DNA of 64,000 nucleotides, taken from Algoriphagus litoralis (GTDB taxonomy: Bacteria > Bacteroidota > Bacteroidia > Cytophagales > Cyclobacteriaceae). The notes under the pieces are model-generated. The model searched no databases. It worked only from the letters and a program-made list of their open reading frames with translations, and was not told the DNA's origin. Both the position numbers and the translations under genes were made by a program. This document shows positions 18,497 to 26,988 of this stretch, piece by piece (positions within the stretch are counted from its first letter, which is position 1; each line of letters starts with the position of its first letter). The stretch is from assembly GCF_003259255.1 (NCBI RefSeq), contig NZ_QGOL01000006.1, positions 1 to 64,000 on the forward strand, given 5' to 3'.

Positions 18497-20365
18497 ATGA
18501 AAAACCTTTTCCTTCTCATTTTCCTTCTTCTCACACAAAATGCCATTTCCCAAGGCCTCCCAGGACTCGGGGCAGGGACTACCCCTAACCAACGTCCCAT
18601 TCTTCATGGCAAAAACTGGGTGGCAATTACCGGAAAGCCTTTGGCAGCTACAGCAGGTGCTGCGATCTTTCATCAAGGTGGTAATGCAGTCGATGCGGCC
18701 TGCGCAATGATCGCGGCGACCTCGACCATGTGGGACGTTCTTTCCTGGGGTGGAGAAACTCAAGCCTTGATCTACAATCCTAAAACAAAAAAAGTGATTG
18801 CAATCAATGCACTGGGCTATGCTCCTACGGGAGCCACTGTCGACTTCTATAAATCTCAGGGAATGGACTATCCACCACAGTATGGACCATTGGCTGCGAC
18901 CACACCAGGGACTCCAGGAGGAATCATGACCATGCTGGCTGAGTACGGCACTATGAGTCTAGAGCAAATCCTAAAACCATCAATGGACCTGGCAAAAGGC
19001 TACCCTATCGAGGCGCAAACTGCCAATGCCATGGAAGCTCAAAAAGCAAGGATCAAAGAATGGCCCTATTCCAAAAAGGTTTTTCTCCCACATTTAGGCG
19101 AAAAAAGAGAAGCTCCATCAGCTGGAGAAATCTTCATTCAGGAGGATCTGTATCAAACGCTAGCCAAATTGGTAGAGGCTGAAAAGATGGCTTTGGCTGC
19201 TGGCAAGAGCAGAAAAGAAGCTATTTATGCAGCTTATGAGCGCTTTTATAAGGGCGATATTGCAAAGGAAATAGTCAGAGGAACCCGTGAGCAAGGCGGA
19301 CTTTTCACCGAGTCTGACTTGGCCAATTGGAAAGTGAAAATCGAAGAACCGCTCCAAGTCAATTACAAAGGAATAGACGTGTATAAGCTTCAGGAATGGA
19401 CCCAAGGTCCTGCCCTTCTCCAGTCGCTGAACATTCTGGAAAACTTTGACCTCAAGTCTATGGGGTATAATTCAGCTAACTATATTCATACTGTATATCA
19501 AGCGATGAGTTTAGCTTTTGCGGATCGGGATTTCTACTACGGAGATCCGGCCTTTGTCAAATCGCCGATGAAGGGTCTTCTTTCCAAAGAATATGCAAAA
19601 GATCGGGCCAAGCTGATCGGCGAAATAAATGATCCAAAGCTATCCGCAGGAGACCCCTACCCTTACCAAAACGAAACCAATCCTCATCTGGAGCTATTGA
19701 AAAAAAGTCAGAATTCCATGGCAGCCCTAGCCCATACGGAGGGTAGTGCTGTGGCGGATGAAAAATTCCTGTCTGAGTTCCAAAGCGGAACAACTTCCGT
19801 CCAAACCGCAGATGCTGAAGGCTGGGTCGTTTCTGTTACACCTTCTGGAGGTTGGATCCCCGCCGTAATTGCCGGCAATACCGGAGTGGGTCTGTCTCAA
19901 CGCATGCAGAGTTTTGTTTTGGATGAAAAGCTGAATCCGTATAATCTTCCCGAACCGGGAAAAAGACCCCGAGTGACATTAACCCCGAGTTTGGCAATGA
20001 AAGATGGAAAGCCATTATTGGCCTTTTCTGTGCAAGGCGGTGACTCCCAAGATCAAAACTTGCTTCAATTTTTCCTGAACGTAGTTGAGTTTGACATGAA
20101 TGTGCAGGAAGCCGTCGAAGCAGCCAACTTCAACAGCTACCAAATGCAGAGTAGTTTTGGAGATCATGAGATCAAGCCTGGTGCTATTACCCTGAGAGAG
20201 GACACGCCGGATTGGGTCCGCAAGGACCTGCTCAAGCGCGGCTATGTGATGGACTTTTGGACCAAAACTTCAGGACCAATCACTGCTATCTGGCTAGACT
20301 GGAAACATGGCACGATCTGGGGTGGAGCAAGCAATTATGGGGATGATTATGGAATTGCCTGGTAA
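18497..20365 (+). CDS. Gamma-glutamyltransferase family Ntn-hydrolase, exported
   Basis: A 622-residue protein with a signal peptide (cleavage near AISQ). The GGT fold is clear: GGNAVDAACAMIAA (61-74), the PLAATTPGTPGGI segment (131-143) and the autoprocessing site GTTSVQTADAEG, where T432 aligns with the nucleophilic Thr of TTHxSVxDxxG. The match at the processing site is loose (TTSV, not TTHYSV), and the usual SMSPT/GSPGG oxyanion region reads FSVQGGDSQDQ. It is therefore a divergent GGT-like member, possibly an acylase or a hydrolase with a different substrate instead of a glutathione enzyme. Single gene with its own terminator. Confidence 0.85.
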   Translation: MKNLFLLIFLLLTQNAISQGLPGLGAGTTPNQRPILHGKNWVAITGKPLAATAGAAIFHQGGNAVDAACAMIAATSTMWDVLSWGGETQALIYNPKTKKVIAINALGYAPTGATVDFYKSQGMDYPPQYGPLAATTPGTPGGIMTMLAEYGTMSLEQILKPSMDLAKGYPIEAQTANAMEAQKARIKEWPYSKKVFLPHLGEKREAPSAGEIFIQEDLYQTLAKLVEAEKMALAAGKSRKEAIYAAYERFYKGDIAKEIVRGTREQGGLFTESDLANWKVKIEEPLQVNYKGIDVYKLQEWTQGPALLQSLNILENFDLKSMGYNSANYIHTVYQAMSLAFADRDFYYGDPAFVKSPMKGLLSKEYAKDRAKLIGEINDPKLSAGDPYPYQNETNPHLELLKKSQNSMAALAHTEGSAVADEKFLSEFQSGTTSVQTADAEGWVVSVTPSGGWIPAVIAGNTGVGLSQRMQSFVLDEKLNPYNLPEPGKRPRVTLTPSLAMKDGKPLLAFSVQGGDSQDQNLLQFFLNVVEFDMNVQEAVEAANFNSYQMQSSFGDHEIKPGAITLREDTPDWVRKDLLKRGYVMDFWTKTSGPITAIWLDWKHGTIWGGASNYGDDYGIAW

Positions 20366-20401
20366 GAATAGCGCAAGCATAGTTTTTTAAGTTTTTAAAA
20401 G

Positions 20402-20433
20402 AAAAGGAATAGGCGGAAGCTTATTCCTTTTTT
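20402..20433 (+). terminator. Terminator after the GGT-like gene
   Basis: Ten-pair stem AAAAGGAATA / TATTCCTTTT with a 10-nt loop and T tract. Confidence 0.85.
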
Positions 20434-20892
20434 AGTTGGCAGGAATTAGGCGGAATAAAAAAGGGTGAAATTCCATCGTATGAAAGGAACTTAAAAGAAA
20501 TTTAAAGGCTCTTAGTTTAGCTTTCTTTCAGAAAATTATGAATTGTTTTTAATTTGTTTTTAAACTTGAACTTGGCCAAAATCCTAGGTTCGAATAATTT
20601 ATTCTTGAGTGCTTAAGATTACACGTTGTGCTAAGTAGGTTATTTGAATAGGGTGATATTGAATACCAATTAGCAACGCAAAAATTTGACTCAAACGAGG
20701 AAATAAAAATCATCATTCTAGTTTTATTAAAATCGGACCCCTTTTTTCAAAGAAAATAAGGCTGTAATTGTCACAATCAAATGAATATTAACAATTGAAA
20801 GTCACTTCAAATCACCGCATTAATGATTTGCATTTTAATTATATGAAATTTACCTTTAATAGATATCCCTTTTAACTTTTACTAACATTATT
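20434..20892. other. AT-rich upstream region of the sulfatase gene
   Basis: About 460 bp, clearly more AT-rich than the flanking genes, without an ORF above ~40 codons, a tRNA or a repeat. Its length before an AraC-associated operon suggests a regulated promoter, but I see no certain operator. Confidence 0.45.
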
Positions 20893-22461
20893 ATGAAAAA
20901 GCACTTACTATTATTTACGATTCTAACTTTTGGAATCTCCCTTTTGGGTTTTTCCCAACAAAAAAAACCTAATATTCTTGTCATCTGGGGGGATGACATA
21001 GGTACATGGAACATCAGTCACAATAACCGCGGAATGATGGGCTATATGACACCAAATATTGACCGAATTGCTAAAGAGGGAGCTGGTTTTACAGACTATT
21101 ATGGTCAGCAAAGTTGTACAGCAGGACGAGCTGCATTCCTAGGCGGAAATGTTCCAGTGCGTACAGGAATGACCAAAGTAGGGATGCCTGGTGCAAAAGA
21201 AGGCTGGCAAAAGTCTGATGTGACTATTGCTACCGTGATGAAAAGCTTAGGCTATTCCACCGGTCATTTCGGAAAAAACCACCAAGGCGATCGGGATGAG
21301 CACCTTCCCACCATGCATGGTTTTGATGAGTTTTTTGGAAATCTTTATCACCTAAACGCTGAGGAGGAACCTGAAAATGAAGATTTTCCAACAGGTTTAA
21401 TTCTGGCAGATGGCACCAAATTCGAAGACAGATATGGACCAAGAGGAGTCATCCATAGCTGGGCTGATGGTAAAGGCGGGCAAAAGATTGAGGATACAGG
21501 CGCCCTGACCAAAAAGCGAATGGAAACTATTGACGAAGAAACCATTTCAGCTGCAAAAGAATACATCAAAAAGCAAGTAGCTGATGGCAAACCATTCTTT
21601 ACTTGGTGGAATGCTACCCGAATGCACTTCAGAACTCACGTCAAAGAAGAACACAGAGGGATTTCTGGACAGGATGAATACAGTGATGGAATGGTAGAAC
21701 ACGATATGATGGTCGGTGAATTACTCGATCTCTTAGATGAATTGGGAATAGCTGACAATACGATTGTAATCTATTCAACAGATAATGGTCCACACTACAA
21801 CACTTGGCCAGATGCAGGAACTACACCATTCCATGGTGAGAAAAACTCAAGTTGGGAAGGCGCTTTCCGAGTACCGGCATTCGTAAGATGGCCTGGTAAA
21901 ATCCCCGCTGGTATGACGCTTAATGGTATCGTTTCGCACGAAGATTGGTTACCAACGCTTGCGGCTGTTGCAGGAGATGCTGATATTACCTCCAAAATCA
22001 AAAATGGAGTCACTTTAAATGGAAGATCCTACAAAAACTATATTGACGGTGTCAATCAATTGGATTACCTAACTGGTAAAGTAAAAGAGTCTCCAAGAAA
22101 AGGATTTGTATACGTCAATGATGCCGGTTCAATTGCAGCTTTAAGATACCAAGACTGGAAAGCAATGTTTTTGGAAAACAGAGCTGATCAATTACAAATT
22201 TGGCTGGAACCGTTTGTTGAATTAAGAGCTCCTTATTTAATAAACTTACGGAGAGATCCATTCGAGAAAGCATTAAAAGGTTCGAACACGTATTTCGATT
22301 GGTACATAGACCGAGCTTTCATTTTAACATCCATCCAAGGTTATGCTTTCAATTTCTTATCAACTTTCAAAGATTATCCACCAAGCCAAACAGCTGGGGA
22401 CTGGAGTCTTGGAAAAGTTGAAAAACAGATAGAATCCATGGTTTCGGGTAGCAATCAATAA
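20893..22461 (+). CDS. Secreted sulfatase (arylsulfatase-like)
   Basis: A 522-residue exported sulfatase with a signal peptide ending LGFSQ. The metal site begins with NILVIWGDDIG (D34, D35), and the formylglycine motif is C75-T-A-G-R79, a variant of CxPSR/CxAxR. It also has GKNHQGD (~135) and STDNGPH (~297), which contain catalytic and metal-binding residues. The enzyme needs an anaerobic- or aerobic-type formylglycine-generating activity encoded elsewhere. The substrate is unknown; marine relatives act on sulfated polysaccharides, but no glycoside hydrolase or SusCD pair is adjacent, so a small sulfate ester is as likely. First gene of a plus-strand cluster. Confidence 0.92.
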   Translation: MKKHLLLFTILTFGISLLGFSQQKKPNILVIWGDDIGTWNISHNNRGMMGYMTPNIDRIAKEGAGFTDYYGQQSCTAGRAAFLGGNVPVRTGMTKVGMPGAKEGWQKSDVTIATVMKSLGYSTGHFGKNHQGDRDEHLPTMHGFDEFFGNLYHLNAEEEPENEDFPTGLILADGTKFEDRYGPRGVIHSWADGKGGQKIEDTGALTKKRMETIDEETISAAKEYIKKQVADGKPFFTWWNATRMHFRTHVKEEHRGISGQDEYSDGMVEHDMMVGELLDLLDELGIADNTIVIYSTDNGPHYNTWPDAGTTPFHGEKNSSWEGAFRVPAFVRWPGKIPAGMTLNGIVSHEDWLPTLAAVAGDADITSKIKNGVTLNGRSYKNYIDGVNQLDYLTGKVKESPRKGFVYVNDAGSIAALRYQDWKAMFLENRADQLQIWLEPFVELRAPYLINLRRDPFEKALKGSNTYFDWYIDRAFILTSIQGYAFNFLSTFKDYPPSQTAGDWSLGKVEKQIESMVSGSNQ

Positions 22462-22471
22462 AACTAAAACA

Positions 22472-22502
22472 AAGAGCCATATTCGAAAAATATGGCTCTT
22501 TT
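22472..22502 (+). terminator. Strong hairpin between sulfatase and HAD genes
   Basis: Perfect 12-bp stem AAGAGCCATATT / AATATGGCTCTT, loop CGAAA, then TTTTC. It ends 18 nt before the HAD start codon, so it either ends the sulfatase transcript or reduces read-through into the following genes. Confidence 0.85.
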
Positions 22503-22519
22503 CTTAAACTCCTATCCTT

Positions 22520-23536
22520 ATGAAAAATGTTTTCATATTGTGTTTTTTGGGTATAATTTCATTCTTAGTTGGCTGTAAAACCCCTGACGAAACATCTGAT
22601 TCGCAAGTTTCAATTCTGACAAAAACCAACCTAGAAACATGGAATCAAGGCGCAAACAAAGAAGCCATTGAGGCTTTTGTGCAGAAAACTACAGATCCCA
22701 ACAGTCCTGATTTTGTACCGGAGAAGTCCCGTATCGCAGTTTTTGATAATGACGGTACCCTATGGGCAGAGCAACCTTTTTATTTCCAGTTAGCCTATGG
22801 CATAGACTATGTGAAAAAAGAAGCTACCAATCATCCCGAATGGAGCAAAGACCCAGTGCTAAAGGCAGCGATTGACGGAGATCTAAATGGTATCCTTGCA
22901 GGAGGTGAAAAAGGTCTCATAGAATTGGTCATGAAGTCTCATTCTGGTATGACCGAAGATGAATTTACCCAAAACGTCGCCAGTTGGCTTGGGTCAGCAA
23001 AGCATCCGGAAACAGGCAAACCTTATCAGCAGATGGTCTATCAACCGATGCTGGAGTTACTGGAATTTTTAAGAGAAAATGGATATAAAACATTCATTGT
23101 ATCCGGAGGTGGAATAGATTTCCTGAGAGTTTGGGCAGAAGAGGTCTATGGTATCCCTCCCTATCAGGTAGTGGGCTCCTCTATCAAATCTGTCTATGAG
23201 GAAAAAGATGGAAAAATGGTCATCGTAAAAACCCCTGAATTAAACTTCATCGATGACAAAACCGGCAAACCTGTCGGAATTCACCAGCATATTGGAATGA
23301 AGCCAATCATAGCTGTGGGCAATTCGGATGGTGATTTCCAGATGCTGGAATATACCACAGGCGCTGAAGGACCGCGATTGGGAATTTTACTGCATCATAC
23401 CGATGCTGAGCGTGAATTTGCCTACGATAGCCTTTCTCATATTGGACAATTGAAGCGGGGTCTAGTAGAGGGACCTTCTCGTGGCTGGTTGATTATAGAT
23501 ATGGCAAAAGATTGGTCAAAAATATATCCTCAGTAA
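22520..23536 (+). CDS. HAD superfamily hydrolase, lipoprotein
   Basis: A 338-residue HAD phosphatase with a lipoprotein signal (FLVGC, C19), so it should be membrane-anchored on the periplasmic side. Motif I is DNDGT at 76-80 (in IAVFDNDGTLWAE), motif II is FIVSGGG, and motif IV is GNSDGDFQM. The form resembles phosphoserine-phosphatase-like and acid-phosphatase HADs; the substrate is unknown. Its stop overlaps the next gene's start as TAATG, so the two are coupled. Position after a sulfatase suggests a shared role in processing ester-linked substrates, but the hairpin in between weakens that link. Confidence 0.88.
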   Translation: MKNVFILCFLGIISFLVGCKTPDETSDSQVSILTKTNLETWNQGANKEAIEAFVQKTTDPNSPDFVPEKSRIAVFDNDGTLWAEQPFYFQLAYGIDYVKKEATNHPEWSKDPVLKAAIDGDLNGILAGGEKGLIELVMKSHSGMTEDEFTQNVASWLGSAKHPETGKPYQQMVYQPMLELLEFLRENGYKTFIVSGGGIDFLRVWAEEVYGIPPYQVVGSSIKSVYEEKDGKMVIVKTPELNFIDDKTGKPVGIHQHIGMKPIIAVGNSDGDFQMLEYTTGAEGPRLGILLHHTDAEREFAYDSLSHIGQLKRGLVEGPSRGWLIIDMAKDWSKIYPQ

Positions 23537-24081
23537 TGAAATACATCATTTTAATGATCCTTGTAGTCGGTTCCTTTGGGCAGTCATTTGCCCAGGGAAC
23601 CGAACTAGAAGAGGAAAATGAAGCCTTCCGCCCTCAAATCCGGGGTGCAATCATGATGATGAATTCACATGTTCCGAGGAGTTTTGATCAAGAACGCAAT
23701 GTGGCAGTTATTCCTGCATGGGGATTCGATGTAGATTACTTTTTTCACCCAAAATGGTCTACAGCACTTCAGGCCGATCTGAAAATTCAAAGTTTTGAAG
23801 TAGAAGACGAGGGAGTTCTTTTGGAGCGGAGCTTTCCGTTCTCCGTAGCCACTGTGATCCATTATCATTTTAAGCGGCATTGGTCTGTATTTACCGGGCC
23901 AGGGTATGAATTTGAAAAAAACGAAAACCTCTATTTCTGGAAATTGGGTACAGAATATAGTTTTGAAATCAGTGAAGAATTTGAAATAGCACTGAATCTA
24001 TCTTTTGAAAACAAACAAAATGTTTACGATTCCTGGAATTTTGGAATCGCATTCAACAAACTACTCTGGAGAAAGAACTAA
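23536..24081 (+). CDS. Exported beta-rich protein, possible small outer-membrane barrel
   Basis: A 181-residue protein with a signal peptide ending QSFAQ and alternating hydrophobic/aromatic strands (WGFDVDYFFHPKWS, WSVFTGPGYEFEKN, YFWKLGTEYSFEI, NFGIAFNKLLW). This predicts an eight-strand-type outer-membrane barrel or porin-like fold. I do not recognise the family. The start is the ATG at 23536, overlapping the HAD stop as TAATG; the frame is open 8 codons further up but without a signal peptide start. It is read with the HAD gene. Confidence 0.7.
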   Translation: MKYIILMILVVGSFGQSFAQGTELEEENEAFRPQIRGAIMMMNSHVPRSFDQERNVAVIPAWGFDVDYFFHPKWSTALQADLKIQSFEVEDEGVLLERSFPFSVATVIHYHFKRHWSVFTGPGYEFEKNENLYFWKLGTEYSFEISEEFEIALNLSFENKQNVYDSWNFGIAFNKLLWRKN

Positions 24082-24133
24082 CAATATTCAAAATCAAAAA
24101 ATCCATTTAGATTTGATCAATTAAGTATCTAAA

Positions 24134-25318
24134 ATGGTTTTTTTATTAGAAGTCAAGGACCTAATATATATCCTGGCGGTGTTCATGGGGTTTGTGACAG
24201 GGACAGTGCTGGTGATTTTTGGAATCCGAAAGAGAAAATCAAATGTCTTGATCGGGTTCTCTTACTTGAGTATTTCTTATGCTGTATTCCTGGCATTTCT
24301 GATCAGCTCGGGTTACCATGTATTATTTCCTTCCCTCTATCGCACAGGGAATATAGGCGCATTGATATTTGCGCCTTTGGCTTTTATCTATATCCGGCAA
24401 GTGCTTGAAAACCGAGCTTTGAAAGCTTGGGATCTTCTTCATTTCATTCCTAGCTTGGTGTATTTCGTTGACTTCTTCCCCATTTATTTTTTCACTTCAT
24501 TGGCAGAAAAGGCGGAACTGATTCGTTCTGAAATCGAAAACCCATCAGTTTTTGTGTATTTCAATCAAAGCCGATTTTTTCCTCCAAACTTTTATACCAT
24601 AGCCAGAACCTTGTTAATCTTTATTTATTGGGGGGCATCAGCACAAGTAATCTTTAGGTTTGGCAGATCGATTCATGTCTCTGAGAATAAATTCGGAAAA
24701 GAATGGATCTTATGGATGAAATTCTATCTGGGGAGTAACCTCTTGCTTTTCGTTCCTTTTTTTATTTTTTCCAGGTATGTGGATTCAAAAATTGGATATG
24801 ATCTGATTCACTTCACAGGAGCAATTGTTATTTTTCTCAATTCTTTGATTGTTTTATTCTTTCCAAAAGTCCTCTACAGCATGGATGAAGTCGACCTTAT
24901 TCTTGCTAAAACTGAGAATTCATTCCCAGCTGCAAAAGAAGATTCTTCTCCTTTGAATGAAGAAAAAATAGGAGAAATCGAGAATAAACTTCAAATGGCC
25001 ATCGGAAATGACAAGGTCTATCTAAAAAATGGATTGACCATCTCAGATCTCTCCAAGCATGCAGACATCCCGACTTACCTACTCACCATCTACCTTAACC
25101 AAATTCTGGGAACGACATTTTCTGAATACATTAACCAAAAACGAGTCGAGGAATGCTGCAGACTTATTGAAGATGGGAATTTTAAACACTTGACGCTCGA
25201 GGGACTTGGCAACTCCTGCGGTTTTAACAATAGAAATTCCTTCATTACTTCTTTCAAAAAATATGTAGGAACAACACCATCTGAATTTGTGAAATCAAAG
25301 ACAAATCCGATGAATTAG
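24134..25318 (+). CDS. Membrane-bound AraC family transcriptional regulator
   Basis: A 394-residue regulator. Residues ~8-250 form about seven transmembrane helices (first near 10-30, last near 232-250). A linker follows, then a C-terminal AraC/XylS helix-turn-helix (~285-390) with LTISDLSKHADIPTYLLT and the second HTH ending NRNSFITSFKKYVGTTPSEF. The 7TM-AraC layout is common in Bacteroidota; such proteins should sense an envelope signal and bind DNA directly at the membrane. It lies 52 nt after the barrel-like gene on the same strand and is a likely local regulator of the sulfatase cluster; targets are inferred from position only. Confidence 0.85.
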   Translation: MVFLLEVKDLIYILAVFMGFVTGTVLVIFGIRKRKSNVLIGFSYLSISYAVFLAFLISSGYHVLFPSLYRTGNIGALIFAPLAFIYIRQVLENRALKAWDLLHFIPSLVYFVDFFPIYFFTSLAEKAELIRSEIENPSVFVYFNQSRFFPPNFYTIARTLLIFIYWGASAQVIFRFGRSIHVSENKFGKEWILWMKFYLGSNLLLFVPFFIFSRYVDSKIGYDLIHFTGAIVIFLNSLIVLFFPKVLYSMDEVDLILAKTENSFPAAKEDSSPLNEEKIGEIENKLQMAIGNDKVYLKNGLTISDLSKHADIPTYLLTIYLNQILGTTFSEYINQKRVEECCRLIEDGNFKHLTLEGLGNSCGFNNRNSFITSFKKYVGTTPSEFVKSKTNPMN

Positions 25319-25335
25319 GATTAAGGAGCCCGAAA

Positions 25336-26439
25336 TCAATTCTCTGTCAAAAGGTTTTCGAGTTCGATCCAATCCCCTTTTAACCCCTTCTCAATCCAAT
25401 CATTCCACTTTGCCTGTGCTATTTTGTCCAATCCGTGACTGGTTTGAGAATCATACAATTGCTGGAATCGATTCATTTCCCGATAGGAATTCAGGTATTC
25501 CTCATTGATTTTGGCCTGATACCAGTCAGGTTCTATTTCCATGGATTTGAGGCGATGGATCATCCGGTCTGCTACGATTCTGCCAAGATCAAAATGCCGC
25601 TGTTCATGATTGAGGCCATATTCGCTCCGGTCCTTCACCCAGGACTGATTGGGAACCATGTAAACCCCTACTTCCACCGTCTGAACCACAGTTCCTGCCT
25701 CCATCAAACTGATGCCTTGTACCGAAAAACTTACAAAAATCGTTGCATTGAACTTACTTCTGGGGCTGGGGAGGTCTTTAAAATCATCCCAAGACAAGGG
25801 TCTGTTCCGATCATAATACAGGCGCTCATCACTGGGTGGAGCTAGCGTTTCGATAAATTCCAGCTTGGCGGATTTAGCCAAGGGGCGACTTTGGTCTGAA
25901 TTTTCCTGAAACCAAGAATCAAAATACCGAAGTCCATTGAAGAAAAGTCGGTTCATCACCTCTTCTACCTTAACCATAGTAAAACTGGAGCGAGTGTATT
26001 CGATCTTTCCCGAGTAATCAAGTAAGGGTTCCGGGTCAAACGAACCTAAAGCGAAAAAACCCATCAAAAGTTGAATTTCACCCTTCCAGACCTTTTTATT
26101 CGCATCAAACCGTTCGTTGAGGTTGATTTCATAGATCCGAACCTGAATACTTGAATTTTCATTGCCTTCAGAGAGCGTACTATTCTGAAAAAATAAAAGC
26201 GCACTCTGGGTCAAATCCCCCTGAATTCGAACTGGAATTTTGACACCTTGGGTATTGAATACTTCACCGATTTTTGACTTTTGAATCCTCAGATCAACTG
26301 TCTGCTGTATTTTATATTTCGTGTTTAGAATCTGGGAAGAATTAGGGCGAAGATGTAATAAAACGTTTTGGGCTTGGGCATTTCCATGGATGACGAGCCA
26401 AAGGACTTGAAAGAGAAATAACAATCTAACATAACCCAT
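25336..26439 (-). CDS. DUF922 family putative zinc protease, exported
   Basis: A 367-residue exported protein with a signal peptide ending GNAQAQ. The C-terminal half resembles DUF922 metalloproteases: YYDRNRPLSWDDFKDLP, FVSFSVQG, then LNHEQRHFDLGRI, which contains an HEXXH zinc motif (HEQRH) with a downstream Asp. The N-terminal half is beta-rich and unassigned. It overlaps the end of merR by 14 nt, so both are probably one transcript. Substrate unknown; the motif supports a peptidase but activity is not proven. Confidence 0.75.
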   Translation of the reverse strand: MGYVRLLFLFQVLWLVIHGNAQAQNVLLHLRPNSSQILNTKYKIQQTVDLRIQKSKIGEVFNTQGVKIPVRIQGDLTQSALLFFQNSTLSEGNENSSIQVRIYEINLNERFDANKKVWKGEIQLLMGFFALGSFDPEPLLDYSGKIEYTRSSFTMVKVEEVMNRLFFNGLRYFDSWFQENSDQSRPLAKSAKLEFIETLAPPSDERLYYDRNRPLSWDDFKDLPSPRSKFNATIFVSFSVQGISLMEAGTVVQTVEVGVYMVPNQSWVKDRSEYGLNHEQRHFDLGRIVADRMIHRLKSMEIEPDWYQAKINEEYLNSYREMNRFQQLYDSQTSHGLDKIAQAKWNDWIEKGLKGDWIELENLLTEN

Positions 26440-26788
26440 CCTGAATATCTTTAATGTATTCGTTTAGTAAGTCCTTTACTCCTTGGAGTTTGAGGATTTT
26501 GGTTTCAACCTCTTGGATTTTTCGATTGATTACGGCCATTTTCTTTTCTTTCGAAAACCCAATGTCATACCACCCTTGAAGCATGACTTTGATTTCTGCC
26601 AAAGTAAAGCCTACGTTTTTGGCTTCTTTGATTAAAGTTATTTTTTCTACCAGACTTTCATCGTAATTCTTGTAATTGTTGGAGGTCACAGCTTCGTCAC
26701 TTGTGCCCTGAAAAAGCCCATAATTTTCGTAATAACGCAAGGTGTGAATTGAAAGTCCAGTGCGTTTTGCCAATTCGCTGATCAACAT
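26426..26788 (-). CDS. MerR family transcriptional regulator
   Basis: A 120-residue regulator with a typical MerR N-terminal winged HTH (MLISELAKRTGLSIHTLRYY, residues 1-20), the wing region to ~70, and a C-terminal dimerisation coiled coil (KMAVINRKIQEVETKILKL). No conserved Cys set for metals is visible except a C-terminal Cys, so the ligand is unknown. The ATG at 26788 fits the family; the 21 extra codons upstream run through the operator-like palindrome. It is divergent from the MBL-fold hydrolase and precedes the DUF922 gene. Confidence 0.88.
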   Translation of the reverse strand: MLISELAKRTGLSIHTLRYYENYGLFQGTSDEAVTSNNYKNYDESLVEKITLIKEAKNVGFTLAEIKVMLQGWYDIGFSKEKKMAVINRKIQEVETKILKLQGVKDLLNEYIKDIQDGLC

Positions 26789-26816
26789 AGTCCAATATCT
26801 TGTTGAAATAAATTTA

Positions 26817-26840
26817 AAGTATAGACTATACTCTATACTT
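26817..26840. promoter_or_regulatory. MerR-type operator palindrome
   Basis: A 24-bp dyad with perfect 8-bp arms AAGTATAG (26817-26824) and CTATACTT (26833-26840) and an 8-bp centre. It lies 28 bp upstream of merR and between the divergent start codons. Size and symmetry fit MerR-family operators. Binding is inferred. Confidence 0.6.
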
Positions 26841-26841
26841 G

Positions 26842-26869
26842 TTGGTTGCAATTTTACCAGATAAGTTTG
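26842..26869 (+). promoter_or_regulatory. Candidate promoter of the MBL hydrolase gene
   Basis: TTG at 26842-26844, 17-nt spacer, TAAGTTTG at 26862-26869 (matches TAnnTTTG). It begins 2 bp after the MerR-type palindrome, so that operator could control both directions. The spacer is slightly short. Confidence 0.35.
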
Positions 26870-26988
26870 TGAATCGAAAATTTCAAACCTGATATAATCT
26901 CCTTTTGACCGGAAAGAGAAAATCGAGTTTGACCCAGGACTTCATCTATTTCAATCCAATCCGCAGCTTTGTCCCAATCCACCGCTCT

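Noticed and set aside
20893..22461. Polysaccharide utilisation locus around the sulfatase
   Set aside because: No SusC/SusD pair or glycoside hydrolase within the cluster.
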